A stretch of DNA of 64,000 nt, from contig JBBFKY010000007.1 in assembly GCA_037481875.1 (NCBI GenBank), positions 1-64,000 on the forward strand. Direction: 5' to 3'. Below the pieces are notes generated by a model. It did not search any database. It saw nothing but the letters and a program-made list of their open reading frames with translations, and had not been told where the DNA came from. Every line of letters begins with the position of its first letter. Positions within the stretch are counted from its first letter, which is position 1. This stretch comes from Desulfosoma sp. (GTDB taxonomy: Bacteria; Desulfobacterota; Syntrophobacteria; Syntrophobacterales; DSM-9756). The position numbers and the translations under genes were made by a program. This document shows positions 41,956 through 51,870 of the stretch, piece by piece.

Positions 41956-44718
41956 ATGTCGGATGAGCTTGAGAGAATCAATCGGTCTTCCACGTACCTG
42001 GCGACACTTCTACGCCGTTCCGAGGAAAATGTGCAATGGCTCTGGCATCAGAAGAACCTTCTTCGGCGTTATGCGGTCACAGACCTTTACGACGACCTTT
42101 CACGCACGCTGGTCACGGCTACATCATGGCTTGAGGCGCAAAAGGTTTTTCGGCGTTTTAAACAAAAGCATTTTTTACGAATCGGAGGTCGCGATCTTTT
42201 AGGACTTTCCGATCTTTCGGAAACGACGGCTCAGCTGAGCGATCTGGCTCAGGTGGCTTTGGAGGCGGGCCTACGATGGCTTCACAATCATCCGTATCTT
42301 TGGGCATCCCCCGCCATGGCCTCACGGGTCCATAAGGTCTTCGACCGATACACATTGACTGTGCTGGGTTTGGGAAAGCTTGGCGGTCGAGAACTCAACT
42401 ATGTCTCGGACATCGATCTCCTGTTTCTACGGCAACATAAGCCGTCTTTGAAACTTCCTAATGATGATGAAGGTCTTTACGAAGTTCTGTGCTTGATATG
42501 CCAGAAGCTGGTCAGCCTGCTGGCGGATTCCGTGGAAGGTGACCGCGTGTTTCACGTTGACCTCCGGCTGAGGCCTCAAGGAAAAGACGGGGAGCTAGTG
42601 CCGCATCTCGCCGGCGCCGCATCCCATTATTTGCTTCACGGCAGAGCATGGGAACGCCAGATGCTTTTGAAAGCGCGACCCGTAGCGGGAGATCGCGCCC
42701 TGGGCATGGCTTTTCTTGTGGAAGTGCGTCCGTTTGTTTTTCGACGCTTCTTGGATTTTCAAGCCTTGGATGAACTCAAAGGGATGCGCGATCGCATCTT
42801 ACATGAACTGCGTTGCCAACAACCGGACACTCCCTTTGACGTTAAGCTGGGTGTGGGCGGCATTCGTGAAGTGGAATTTCTTGTGCAATCATTTCAGCTC
42901 ATTTACGGCGGCCGTATGCCGCAGTTGGACGAACCCAACACCCTAGCGGCTCTTCATAAATTGAAAACCTTGCAGCTTCTTCCGCCGGATGTCGCCCAGG
43001 AACTTCACGAGGCCTATGTATTTTTGCGTCGTGTGGAGCACTGGATTCAACTGGACCAAAACCGCCAAACCCAAAAGATCCCGTCTTCTCCAGATGCTCG
43101 TCAAAGGCTCTCGGAAGCCCTGGGTTTTAATGGCAACTGGTCTTTATTCCAGGAAGCCCTTACTTCTCATACGCAGGCGGTGCACCGGCATTTCACGGCC
43201 CTTTTTCAAGCAAGTTCGTGTGAAAGAACTGAGGAAAATGAAGATTTTCCGGTCGAAACCGTCAAAGCTCTGGGCGAACCCTTGACGGAATCAACCCTGG
43301 AACGCCTCATTCCGTCCATCAAGGCTCTGGCCAAGCCGCTTAGAACCTCTCTTTTCAAGGCTGTGGAAGCCTATGCCGAGGATATGGACGGGGAAATCTT
43401 AAAGGCCACAGCCTCCCGCCTCGACAGATACATAGCTCAAGTACGACGACGTCCCGGCTTGCTGCATTTTCTCGGAACCCATCGATCCCTAGCAGATGTC
43501 ATTTTTCCCGCGCTGGCACGCTGCGATCTGGTGGCCGATCTTTTAAGCCGCCAGCCCAGTTTGGTCGAAGCCCTCAGTACTTGGCATGTAACACAAGTGT
43601 CTCACGCACAATGGCAACCTTCGGCTGAAAGCATTTTGGCCAAGGCTTCTTCTTACGAAGAACGCCTGGAATGGTTGCGACGCCTCAAAAACGAAAGGTT
43701 TTTGCTTCTCGCTTTGGCGGATCTTCAGGGTGCCCTGACCCAAGAGGCTCTAGAAAACGCCCTTTCTGATCTGGCCGATTTCGTGGTCCGCCACACCCTG
43801 CTGACAGTGATGAACGCCGTGGGCTTGGACCCTCAAACACCCCTGGCCGTCATGGCTTTGGGCTCTCTGGGGAGCCGTGAACTGGATTATCTTTCCGACC
43901 TGGACCTGATGTTTGTCTATGATCCCCGTCCAGGGGAAAAACCCGATGAGATTCCTTTGCCGGTCATTCGCATGCTGCAGCGATTCATGCGTATGTTAAG
44001 CACCCCTCTGCAAGAAGGTCCCGGTTACAATGTGGATGCCCGCCTGCGTCCTACGGGATCTTACGGCCCTCTGGTGGTGACGCGAACCACCTGGAAAGAC
44101 TACTACAGCCACAAGGCGGACATTTGGGAAATTCAAGCCTTGCTGCGGTTTCGGTTTGTGGCCGGAGATTCCAATCTTGGAGCGGTTTTGGTAAGCACCG
44201 CCCATGATCTTTGTTTTCAAGAACGGGCACCCTGCATGGTCTGGCCTCGTTTGTGCCACTTGCGCAGGCGCATGGAGGAGGAACGTGCCACGGAAAGGGA
44301 TGATGCCGTGGATATCAAACTCGGTCTAGGAGGTCTCACGGATTTGGAGTTTCTCACACAAGGTATCCAGCTGATTCATGGTCACGCCAACCGTGCCCTT
44401 CAAAAAGGAACGACTTCGACCCTGCTGACGGAAGCGCTGGCTCACCTTCCCGAAGGACGGCGATCATCAGCGGATATGCTTGAGGCCTTTCACTGTCTTC
44501 GCAGTCTGGATCATCGATTCCATCTCATGACCAACCGTTCAGGTTCGCTCTTGACCAAAAACCAATTTCAGCACATGAATCGCCTAGGTCTGTGGCCTTC
44601 ATCCGCCGAAACCCGCCGGATCGAAACCTGGGAAGATCTTTTGGCCATGCGCCGTCGTGTTCGCCGCCTTTTTCAGTCGGTGTGCACTGAAGCCCAGGTC
44701 GCCATGTCCACGTCGTGA
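41956..44718 (+). CDS. glnE: Glutamine synthetase adenylyltransferase/adenylyl-removing enzyme
   Basis: The product has 920 residues, full length for GlnE. Two nucleotidyltransferase domains are evident: the adenylyl-removing one with GLGKLGGRELNYVSDIDLLF (about 138-157), and the adenylylating one with MALGSLGSRELDYLSDLDLMF in the second half. VKLGVGGIREVEFLVQ and IKLGLGGLTDLEFLTQG are the matching second motifs. It adds AMP to or removes it from glutamine synthetase in response to PII and glutamine. It lies directly before the glutamate synthase genes, so nitrogen assimilation functions are clustered. glnA itself is not in the window. Confidence 0.97.
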   Translation: MSDELERINRSSTYLATLLRRSEENVQWLWHQKNLLRRYAVTDLYDDLSRTLVTATSWLEAQKVFRRFKQKHFLRIGGRDLLGLSDLSETTAQLSDLAQVALEAGLRWLHNHPYLWASPAMASRVHKVFDRYTLTVLGLGKLGGRELNYVSDIDLLFLRQHKPSLKLPNDDEGLYEVLCLICQKLVSLLADSVEGDRVFHVDLRLRPQGKDGELVPHLAGAASHYLLHGRAWERQMLLKARPVAGDRALGMAFLVEVRPFVFRRFLDFQALDELKGMRDRILHELRCQQPDTPFDVKLGVGGIREVEFLVQSFQLIYGGRMPQLDEPNTLAALHKLKTLQLLPPDVAQELHEAYVFLRRVEHWIQLDQNRQTQKIPSSPDARQRLSEALGFNGNWSLFQEALTSHTQAVHRHFTALFQASSCERTEENEDFPVETVKALGEPLTESTLERLIPSIKALAKPLRTSLFKAVEAYAEDMDGEILKATASRLDRYIAQVRRRPGLLHFLGTHRSLADVIFPALARCDLVADLLSRQPSLVEALSTWHVTQVSHAQWQPSAESILAKASSYEERLEWLRRLKNERFLLLALADLQGALTQEALENALSDLADFVVRHTLLTVMNAVGLDPQTPLAVMALGSLGSRELDYLSDLDLMFVYDPRPGEKPDEIPLPVIRMLQRFMRMLSTPLQEGPGYNVDARLRPTGSYGPLVVTRTTWKDYYSHKADIWEIQALLRFRFVAGDSNLGAVLVSTAHDLCFQERAPCMVWPRLCHLRRRMEEERATERDDAVDIKLGLGGLTDLEFLTQGIQLIHGHANRALQKGTTSTLLTEALAHLPEGRRSSADMLEAFHCLRSLDHRFHLMTNRSGSLLTKNQFQHMNRLGLWPSSAETRRIETWEDLLAMRRRVRRLFQSVCTEAQVAMSTS

Positions 44719-44812
44719 TTTTTTGACGTTGGGCTTTTCCACGGGGCCCAAGGCTCCTTCGAAAGTCGTGTGGCAAGTTGAGGCGCCGGATTGTCCAGGA
44801 GAGTTTGGGGCG

Positions 44813-44840
44813 GGCACATCGGTCTGCCCCTACTTGGGCA
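44813..44840. repeat. Family A-related half repeat after glnE
   Basis: GGGCGGGCACATCGG followed by TCTGCCCCTACTTGG resembles the array units at 41704-41910. A partial second unit (GGGCGGACATATTTTTTCCGCC) follows at about 44844. Confidence 0.55.
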
Positions 44841-44980
44841 TGACGGGCGGACATATTTTTTCCGCCACTGCAAAACTCCTGTTCGTTTTTTGTTTGACAC
44901 AATTTCTCATTCTTGTCATCTTGCAACCCCCTCCAAACAAAGCCGTTTGGATTCCACCCTCGAACACCGCAGTTCGAAAA

Positions 44981-45009
44981 GGCCCTTGAGCTTATGCAAG
45001 GGCCTTTCT
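44981..45009 (+). terminator. Hairpin between glnE and the glutamate synthase genes
   Basis: AAGGCCCTTG and CAAGGGCCTT pair perfectly around an eight-base loop and are followed by TCTTG. It lies 60 bases before the first glutamate synthase gene. It could end the glnE transcript, or act as a leader attenuator for the following operon. Confidence 0.65.
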
Positions 45010-45069
45010 TGCCTCGATTCTCGGACAACGTCGTCCTCTGAAAACAACCAGGAAGGAGAAGTACCGGCC

Positions 45070-46185
45070 ATGTGTCGATTATGTGCCTTGACCAGCACGG
45101 AACCTTTGTCCCCGATGAGGGCTGTGGAAGCTTTGGATGTCATGCGCGAAGGTCACGACGGCTCAGGGGTGGGGCTGTTTCTAAGCGACCTTGGAGGGCC
45201 ATGGGAGGAGCTTGAAGGGGCTCCCATTCTTTCCGGAACTTTTACCAACGACGGTCTGAAGCGTCTGGACCGCTTCATGATGGAAATCGGCTTCATGACC
45301 AAGTACAAGCTGTCCATCAAGACCCCCAAGACGCCACCGCCCGGCGTTCCAAAACGAGATGTGTATCTCATTCGAGCCTACGAGCTACCCGAAGAATGGG
45401 ACCATCTTCCTGAAAAGGAAATCGGTCATCGCCTGATGCAGGTTCGGCTGCAGCTGCGTCAAATGGGTTCGGAAAAAGAGGACATGATGGTCTTCAGTTT
45501 TTGGCCGAACTGCATCATGATTAAAGAAATCGGAGATCCCATGACTGTGGCGGAATACCTTCAGCTGGACCGGAAGGAACTTCATGCCCGCATCATTCTG
45601 GCTCAAGGACGCCAAAACACCAACTACGCTATCAACCTCTACGCCTGCCATCCCTTTTTCATTCAGGGCATCGCCACCATGACCAACGGTGAAAACACGG
45701 CTTTTGTGCCGATTCGTGAATTTCTTTCTTCACGAGGTTTTCCGGGCTACATGGGCTATCAATCGGATTCAGAACTGTTCACGCATATTATGCATTACAT
45801 GCTCTATTTCTTAAAACTGGATCTGCACTACTACAAACAGATCATCACGCCGCTTCAAGACGAGGTTTTGGACACACATCCCAACGGCCCCTTTTTGAAA
45901 CATCTCAAGCGGTCCTGCCGGCGTCTTATCATCGACGGGCCCAATTGCGTCATCGGCTGCCTTCCCGATAAGAGGGTATTTATGGTGCAGGATCGAAAGA
46001 AACTCCGCCCCGGCGTTGTGGGTGGAAAGCCAGGCTTATATGCCTTTTCTTCGGAAATGTGCGGCCTAGATGTCTTGATTCCAGATCGGGATAAATCCAA
46101 GGATATGCAACCCATGCACCTGGACACGGTGATCGTGGGTCCGGATCGCCAGGAGGTTCGGCTATGCTCTCAGATGGATTCCTAA
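45070..46185 (+). CDS. Glutamate synthase, glutamine amidotransferase subunit
   Basis: The product has 371 residues. With the ATG at 45070 the protein begins MCRLCALTS, placing the N-terminal nucleophile Cys2 required in class II amidotransferases. The frame is open further upstream but that would bury the cysteine. REGHDGSGVGLFL, QGRQNTNYAINLYACHPFF and NGENTAFVP are typical of the GltB glutaminase domain. It hydrolyses glutamine and passes ammonia to the synthase. Glutamate synthase is split over three genes here; this stop overlaps the next start by 22 bases. Confidence 0.9.
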   Translation: MCRLCALTSTEPLSPMRAVEALDVMREGHDGSGVGLFLSDLGGPWEELEGAPILSGTFTNDGLKRLDRFMMEIGFMTKYKLSIKTPKTPPPGVPKRDVYLIRAYELPEEWDHLPEKEIGHRLMQVRLQLRQMGSEKEDMMVFSFWPNCIMIKEIGDPMTVAEYLQLDRKELHARIILAQGRQNTNYAINLYACHPFFIQGIATMTNGENTAFVPIREFLSSRGFPGYMGYQSDSELFTHIMHYMLYFLKLDLHYYKQIITPLQDEVLDTHPNGPFLKHLKRSCRRLIIDGPNCVIGCLPDKRVFMVQDRKKLRPGVVGGKPGLYAFSSEMCGLDVLIPDRDKSKDMQPMHLDTVIVGPDRQEVRLCSQMDS

Positions 46186-47798
46186 GCCCCACTTCATTGA
46201 GTCTTCGAGATTTGCCTTGGCAGGTGCACTGGAGCCTTGCGAAATGCACTCTATGCGGCCGCTGTACCACGGTATGTCCCGTGCACGCCATTGAGTTGGG
46301 TGTGTTTCGGAAACGGACCGTCGAAACGGGCTTCGGGGTTCTGCAGGCTCCGTCCAATGTCTATAAAGTTTTTTACGGCATTCGTCAGAAAAACGATCCG
46401 GCTTATGCGTGTATCGGCTGTGGCATGTGTTCCATGGTCTGCCCCAATGACGCCATCATGGCTTACCGATCCGAAGAAGCGGACAAATTACGGTTTCATA
46501 TCAACCGAGGCGGGCAGCCCAGGCGTCGAGGCGGGCGCCGAAACGTTCCGGGAGGTCTTCTGGACCGGATCAAATTCATTCGTATCTCCATGCTCACCGA
46601 CCCGGCCTTGGATGCTGGCCGTCACGAATTTGAACTGCGCACCCTTTTGGGCCGTGTGTTGGCACCCGAGGAAAACCTAAGGATCCTTAAGGAAAACGGT
46701 TGGATTCCTCCCGTTCGCGAAATTTACCCGCTAATTATCGGCGGCATGTCCTTCGGCGCGCTGTCCCCGACCATGTGGGAAGGCTTGCAAATGGGTGTCG
46801 CCTATCTCAACGAAGAACTAGGCATGCCTGTTCGCGTGTGTACGGGGGAAGGCGGATGTCCACCGCGCTTGCTGCGATCCCGGTTCCTGAAGTATGTCAT
46901 CCTTCAGATTGCCAGCGGCTATTTCGGCTGGGATGAAATCATTCATGCCATTCCGGAAATGAGGGAAGACCCTTGCGCCGTAGAAATCAAGTACGGCCAA
47001 GGTGCCAAACCCGGGGACGGTGGTCTGCTCATGTGGTATAAGGTCAACAAGCTTATCGCCGCCATTCGCGGTGTGCCACCGGGAGTGAGTCTTCCCAGTC
47101 CGCCGACCCATCAGACCAAGTATTCCATTGAAGAAGCTGTGGCTAAGATGATTCAGTCCATGTCCATGGCCTGGGGCTTTCGTGTTCCCGTTTACCCCAA
47201 GATTTCAGGAACATCCACAGCCCTCGCCGTCCTGAACAATCTCACTCGAAACCCCTACGCGGCGGGATTGGCCATTGACGGGGAAGACGGTGGCACCGGC
47301 GCCGCCTACAATGTTTCCATGGACCACATGGGACATCCCATCGCATCCAATATTCGGGACAGCTACCTTACCCTGGTTCGACTCGGGAAACAAAACGAGC
47401 TTCCCTTGTTTGCCGGAGGAGGCATCGGCAAAAACGGCAATCTGGCCGCCAACGCCGCCGCTCTGATCATGTTGGGAGCCAGCGGTGTGCAGACGGGAAA
47501 ATACATCATGCAGGCAACGGCCGGATGTTTGGGTTCCGAGTCTGACCGCTGCAATGTGTGCAATATCGGCGTCTGTCCCAAGGGCATTACCTCCCAGGAT
47601 CCACGCCTCTATCGGCGTCTGGATCCCGAAAAAGTTGCGGAACGCCTCGTGGACGTTTTTCTCGCCTTTGATACGGAACTGAAGAAAATCATCGCCCCTC
47701 TGGGTCGATCCACTTCCCTTCCTATCGGTATGTCGGACGCTTTGGGAATCGATGACGCGGCGGCGGCTCAGCGGCTACAAATATCTTATGTGGTCTAG
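46164..47798 (+). CDS. gltB: Glutamate synthase FMN-domain subunit with two ferredoxin clusters
   Basis: The product has 544 residues. Two N-terminal [4Fe-4S] sites come first: C28/C31/C34/C38 (CTLCGRCTTVCPVHAI) and C83/C86/C89/C93 (CIGCGMCSMVCPNDAI). The synthase barrel follows from about 140, with MSFGALSPTMWEGLQMG, GEGGCPPRLL, KYGQGAKPGDGGLLM and IDGEDGGTGAAYN. A cysteine group, CNVCNIGVCPKGI, lies near the end. It binds FMN and converts 2-oxoglutarate plus ammonia to glutamate. AGGAGG precedes the start by seven bases inside the previous gene. The fused ferredoxin part resembles archaeal-type enzymes. Confidence 0.93.
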   Translation: MLSDGFLSPTSLSLRDLPWQVHWSLAKCTLCGRCTTVCPVHAIELGVFRKRTVETGFGVLQAPSNVYKVFYGIRQKNDPAYACIGCGMCSMVCPNDAIMAYRSEEADKLRFHINRGGQPRRRGGRRNVPGGLLDRIKFIRISMLTDPALDAGRHEFELRTLLGRVLAPEENLRILKENGWIPPVREIYPLIIGGMSFGALSPTMWEGLQMGVAYLNEELGMPVRVCTGEGGCPPRLLRSRFLKYVILQIASGYFGWDEIIHAIPEMREDPCAVEIKYGQGAKPGDGGLLMWYKVNKLIAAIRGVPPGVSLPSPPTHQTKYSIEEAVAKMIQSMSMAWGFRVPVYPKISGTSTALAVLNNLTRNPYAAGLAIDGEDGGTGAAYNVSMDHMGHPIASNIRDSYLTLVRLGKQNELPLFAGGGIGKNGNLAANAAALIMLGASGVQTGKYIMQATAGCLGSESDRCNVCNIGVCPKGITSQDPRLYRRLDPEKVAERLVDVFLAFDTELKKIIAPLGRSTSLPIGMSDALGIDDAAAAQRLQISYVV

Positions 47799-47826
47799 AA
47801 AAGACCGACCTAGAGGTGAAGGAGCG

Positions 47827-50166
47827 ATGCAACAGAGCTTATCGCAAGATGCCTATTGGATTTCTGGGCGCGAACAAGGCCGACGCCTGGAATCGAGAAT
47901 ATTGGAAGAACGTCTGCAACAGGCCGTGGCCCAAGGTCATCGTCGCCTGGAAGTGGAAGCCTTCGGCCAACACGGCATCGGAGGCCGCCTGTGGCGTTCT
48001 GGAAGTGAACCCATTCATGTGATCGTCCACGGCGCTTCGGGACAGCGCTTGGGATCCATGGGTTTTCCCAACACCACCATCGAAGCTCTCGGACCGGCTT
48101 CCGATGATGTGGGCTGGCTGAATGCCGGCGCCGAAATCATCGTGCACGGTCATGCCGCCAACGGTGTGGCCAACGCCATGGCTCAAGGCAAGATCTTTAT
48201 CGCCGGCAATATCGGAGCCCGTGGCATGACCATGACCAAACACAATCCTCGGTTCGCTCCACCGGAACTGTGGGTTCTGGGATCTGTGGGCGATTATTTT
48301 GCCGAATTTATGGCCGGAGGTATCGCTGTGGTTTGCGGGCACGAATCCGCCAGTCCCGGCAATGTGCTTGGGTATCGACCCTGTGTGGGCATGGTGGGTG
48401 GAAAAATCTTCTTTCGAGGCCCCCACGGCGGATATAGCCAAGCGGACGCCAAGCTTGTGCCCTTAAGTGACGACGATTGGCATTGGCTGGTCAAGAATCT
48501 GCAGCATTTTCTGGAAAAAATCCGCAAAACCGAACTGTTCCCTCTTTTTGCTCAACGCAGTCAATGGCAGCTTCTGGAGGCGCGAAGCCCACAAGAAAAG
48601 GCAGCCGTGCCCAGGAAATCCATGAGCGATTTTCATCGGAACATGTGGGACCGTGAGCTGGGACCCGGAGGTCTCATTGGAGATCTGACAAACCTGGAAC
48701 GAAGCTTGATTCCGGTCATCGTTACAGGAAATCTTCGTCGCCATGTGCCTGTTTATGAGAACAAGAAATATGCAGCACCCTGTGAGGCATCTTGTCCGAC
48801 GGGGATTCCGGTTCACGAACGATGGCGGCTTATTCGAGAAGGCCGGGTGGATGAAGCCGTGGACATGGCCTTGGCTTACACACCGTTTCCGGCTACGGTC
48901 TGCGGGTACCTGTGTCCCAATCTTTGCATGCAATCATGCACACGCCGAGGGCTGCGCATGGCCCCTGTGGATGTGACGCAACTGGGCAAAGCGAGTCTCG
49001 AGGCCAAGCTGCCGGATCTGCCGCCGCTTACCGGCAAAAAAGTGGCCGTGATCGGTGCGGGACCCGCAGGGCTTTCAGTGGCCTGGCAACTGCGCCGCTT
49101 AGGCCATGAAGCGGTCCTGTATGATCGTAGCAGGGAACTAGGGGGGAAAATCACCGCCGCGGTCCCTAAGAATCGTGTTCCCAACGAAGTGGTCCAAACG
49201 GAGCTGCAACGTATTCGGTCCGTTCTGCCCCACATGTATCTTCAACAGGAACTGACCAAGGAAGAAATGGAGCGGCTCAAGGCGGATTTCGACATGATCG
49301 TGATCGCCGTTGGAGCTCAAAAACCACGCCTGTTGCCTGTACCCGGCGAGGAACGACTCCTTCCTTCCCTGGAGTTTCTTCAAAAATCACGTCAGGATGC
49401 CATTCAGGTAGGACGCCGTGTGGTGATCATCGGGGCCGGTAATGTGGGATGCGATGCCGCCACGGAAGCTTATCGGCTCGGTGCCGAAAAGGTGACGTTG
49501 ATCGACATTCAGGAACCCTCTTCCTTTGGCAAAGAACGGCAAGCGGCTCAAGCGGCTGGAGCCGAATTTCGGTGGCCGTGTTTCACCAAGGCCGTGACGG
49601 AACAGGGCGTGGAACTGACCACAGGAGAAATCCTTCCGGCCGATACCGTGATCGTCGCCATCGGGGATCAGCCGGATTTGGAATTCTTACCGGAAACGGT
49701 AGAAACAGAACGCGGCTTTATCAAGGTGGACGACTCCTACCAGACCACGGACCCTCAGATTTTCGCCATCGGTGATGCCGTCCGTCTGGGGCTTCTGACC
49801 GACGCCATTGGGGCTGGAAGAAAGGCGGCTCAAACCATTGACAATATTTTCAAAGGACGTCGTCCGAAACGGTCTGTGCGTCCCATGATCGATCCTCGGC
49901 GTGTCAAGCTGGAATACTTTGATCCTCGACGCCTGGGCTTTGATGGGCTGGACCAATGCGCCGGCGAGTGTGCCTCTTGTGGTTCGTGCAGGGACTGCGG
50001 CATCTGTGTCTCCATGTGCCCTCAGGCCGCCATCAGCCGCGTGAGTGGAAACAACGGCGATTTTGAATTGGTGGTCAATCCCGATCGGTGCATCGGTTGC
50101 GGTTTCTGCGTCGGGGCATGCCCTTGCGGCATCTGGAACCTGGTGGAAAACGATCCGCTCGAATAA
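47827..50166 (+). CDS. Glutamate synthase GXGXG domain fused to GltD-like flavoprotein and ferredoxin
   Basis: The product has 779 residues in four parts. Residues 40-240 are the GXGXG beta-helix domain of glutamate synthase (EVEAFGQHGIGGRLW; GGKIFFRGPHGGY). Residues 315-380 hold the cysteines of the small-subunit N-terminus (CEASCPTGIPVH; CGYLCPNLCMQSC). Residues 405-680 are FAD/NAD(P) domains (VAVIGAGPAGLSVAW; VVIIGAGNVGCDAA; IFAIGDAVR). The tail has two further clusters, C718-C731 and C755-C765. It should bring electrons from NAD(P)H or ferredoxin to the FMN subunit. The ATG at 47827 follows GAGGTGA by eight bases. Confidence 0.93.
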   Translation: MQQSLSQDAYWISGREQGRRLESRILEERLQQAVAQGHRRLEVEAFGQHGIGGRLWRSGSEPIHVIVHGASGQRLGSMGFPNTTIEALGPASDDVGWLNAGAEIIVHGHAANGVANAMAQGKIFIAGNIGARGMTMTKHNPRFAPPELWVLGSVGDYFAEFMAGGIAVVCGHESASPGNVLGYRPCVGMVGGKIFFRGPHGGYSQADAKLVPLSDDDWHWLVKNLQHFLEKIRKTELFPLFAQRSQWQLLEARSPQEKAAVPRKSMSDFHRNMWDRELGPGGLIGDLTNLERSLIPVIVTGNLRRHVPVYENKKYAAPCEASCPTGIPVHERWRLIREGRVDEAVDMALAYTPFPATVCGYLCPNLCMQSCTRRGLRMAPVDVTQLGKASLEAKLPDLPPLTGKKVAVIGAGPAGLSVAWQLRRLGHEAVLYDRSRELGGKITAAVPKNRVPNEVVQTELQRIRSVLPHMYLQQELTKEEMERLKADFDMIVIAVGAQKPRLLPVPGEERLLPSLEFLQKSRQDAIQVGRRVVIIGAGNVGCDAATEAYRLGAEKVTLIDIQEPSSFGKERQAAQAAGAEFRWPCFTKAVTEQGVELTTGEILPADTVIVAIGDQPDLEFLPETVETERGFIKVDDSYQTTDPQIFAIGDAVRLGLLTDAIGAGRKAAQTIDNIFKGRRPKRSVRPMIDPRRVKLEYFDPRRLGFDGLDQCAGECASCGSCRDCGICVSMCPQAAISRVSGNNGDFELVVNPDRCIGCGFCVGACPCGIWNLVENDPLE

Positions 50167-50190
50167 TCCGTACTGGACATAGCATTGGAC

Positions 50191-50227
50191 GGCGCGGCTT
50201 TTGCCGGACTTCTGCGGGAGCCGCGCC
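50191..50227 (+). terminator. Hairpin after the glutamate synthase operon
   Basis: GGCGCGGCT and AGCCGCGCC pair perfectly (nine pairs) 25 bases after the stop. No clear T-run follows, so termination strength is uncertain. Confidence 0.6.
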
Positions 50228-50860
50228 ATCCTCATGATTCGGTTTTCAAAAATACCGGCGGATGGATGCACGCCTTTTCTGCCTTTAACGTCACCGGTCG
50301 GCCAGAGGCACGGGCAAGCGCCGCGGCATGTAGTATTCCCCAACGACGCCAGATCAACCTGTACAACAACGGATTCGCTCAGGTGCGCCAGGCATGTTCG
50401 GGTTGCGGTTGTGCAGCTTCGGAATTCTCGCGGTCGATCTCCCAATGTTTCGGGTTCTCAGCGATTTACTCTCGAGTCCGATCCAGTGCCCCCTCATGAC
50501 GAATGACATGTTCGTCATAAAACGTTGCCAGACAGGTGACCAGACGTGCCTCGCACACAGTTGATCCGCCGCGTCGTCAAGACTTTGAAAGCACGTGTGA
50601 TAGTTGGATGGAACCTGAAACGGGTTTGCCGAATTGTTCAGACTCAATGGCAGAGTCTGTAGGGGCACGGCGGCGCCGTGCCCCTACAAGATTTGTCGTG
50701 AGGAATGAACCTCAAAAACACCGGGATTTGCGGCGAACACAAAACTTGGTTCACGATGGCTGCTCTACAGCCCGCCGCATTGGGGTTGATGAAGACCAGC
50801 TATACCTCTACTTCACTCGACGGCTTTGAGGGAAAACGAGAATTCGCTGTCCAAAGTGGA
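50228..50860. other. Gene-free stretch between glt and murI
   Basis: I find no gene on either strand that I can support; several frames of about 100 codons overlap one another and have unusual composition. Apart from the family A palindrome at 50659, nothing is recognisable. It may hold decayed coding remains. Confidence 0.5.
50659..50687. repeat. Family A repeat, near-perfect palindrome
   Basis: GTAGGGGCACGGC and GCCGTGCCCCTAC are exact reverse complements around the three bases GGC. It is almost identical to the copy at 14337, over 36 kb away, which points to recent copying or strong conservation. Confidence 0.85.
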
Positions 50861-51673
50861 TCACCACTTGACGACACGCACATCGAAAAGACTTCGTCCC
50901 AGAAAACGTTCTCCGATGGTTTGAAAGCGAAAGGGCACATCGGTCACATAGAAAACGTATTCGGGCAGTCTTTCTTCCGTAGCCCCCAATTCCGAAGCGA
51001 GAAGCATTTCGGCGGTCTGATCCGCCATAGCTTCGGCCGAATCCACCAACTGCACGCCAGGGCCGGCCACTTCCTGTAACAGAGGTTTTAAAAGGGGATA
51101 ATGGGTACAGCCGAGGACTAAAGTGTCGATCGGATGGCAGAGCACAGGCTTGAAGTATTCCTGGGCAGTCAGGCGGGTCACCGGATGATCCAGCCATCCT
51201 TCCTCCACAAGAGGCACAAAAAGAGGGCACGCCTGTGAAAAGATGCGTACGGAAGGGTCATAGTGATGAATGGCCCGAGCATAGGCATTGCTGTTGATGG
51301 TCGCCGGAGTGCCGATGACTCCCACGTACCGAGCCCGTGTCACATTCACAGCGCATCGAGCTCCAGCGTCGATGACGTCCAACACGGGCACATGGGATCT
51401 TTCTTCCACCACATGTCGAGCCACAGCCGCCATAGTGTTGCATGCGATGATGAGAAGCTTGACCCCTCTTTGGAGTAAAAAGTCGGTGATTTCCCGAGCG
51501 AATCCACATATGGTCTCCACCGATTTCACTCCGTAAGGAACCCGGGCCGTATCCCCGAAATAAAGGATGCTTTCAAAAGGCAGCCGTTCCATGAGCGCTC
51601 GAACGACGGTGAGGCCTCCCACCCCCGAATCGAAAACCCCGATGGGCAAGTGCCGTGCCGAATCTCTTGTCAC
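50861..51673 (-). CDS. murI: Glutamate racemase
   Basis: The product has 270 residues. IGVFDSGVGGLTVVRAL carries the first catalytic aspartate; LLIIACNTMAAVA and TLVLGCTHYPLLKPLL hold the two catalytic cysteines that swap protons. It makes D-glutamate for peptidoglycan. I use a GTG at 51673, which follows AAAGGA and gives the family's usual length. In-frame ATGs at 51745 and 51817 would add 24-48 residues without homology-like features. Confidence 0.93.
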   Translation of the reverse strand: MTRDSARHLPIGVFDSGVGGLTVVRALMERLPFESILYFGDTARVPYGVKSVETICGFAREITDFLLQRGVKLLIIACNTMAAVARHVVEERSHVPVLDVIDAGARCAVNVTRARYVGVIGTPATINSNAYARAIHHYDPSVRIFSQACPLFVPLVEEGWLDHPVTRLTAQEYFKPVLCHPIDTLVLGCTHYPLLKPLLQEVAGPGVQLVDSAEAMADQTAEMLLASELGATEERLPEYVFYVTDVPFRFQTIGERFLGRSLFDVRVVKW

Positions 51674-51870
51674 CTCTTGTCGTTCCTTTCTGCCTGCTTT
51701 CTTGTGTGCGGGAAACCTTCCATGAGCCTCCCTGCTTTCAGACATGCCGGTTGAAACAGCGAAGGGCAGGAGCACGTAGAGCGCTTGGTTTCTTGCCCGT
51801 TCCTGTGCGTCCATCACGGCCGCCGATGCGTAGATCCGTCCAAACCTTGGAGCACCTTGGATTCTTAGGA

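Noticed and set aside
44791-45069. Longer N-terminus for the glutamate synthase amidotransferase subunit
   Set aside because: It would place 93 residues before Cys2, which must be at the N-terminus, and would translate through a repeat and a hairpin.
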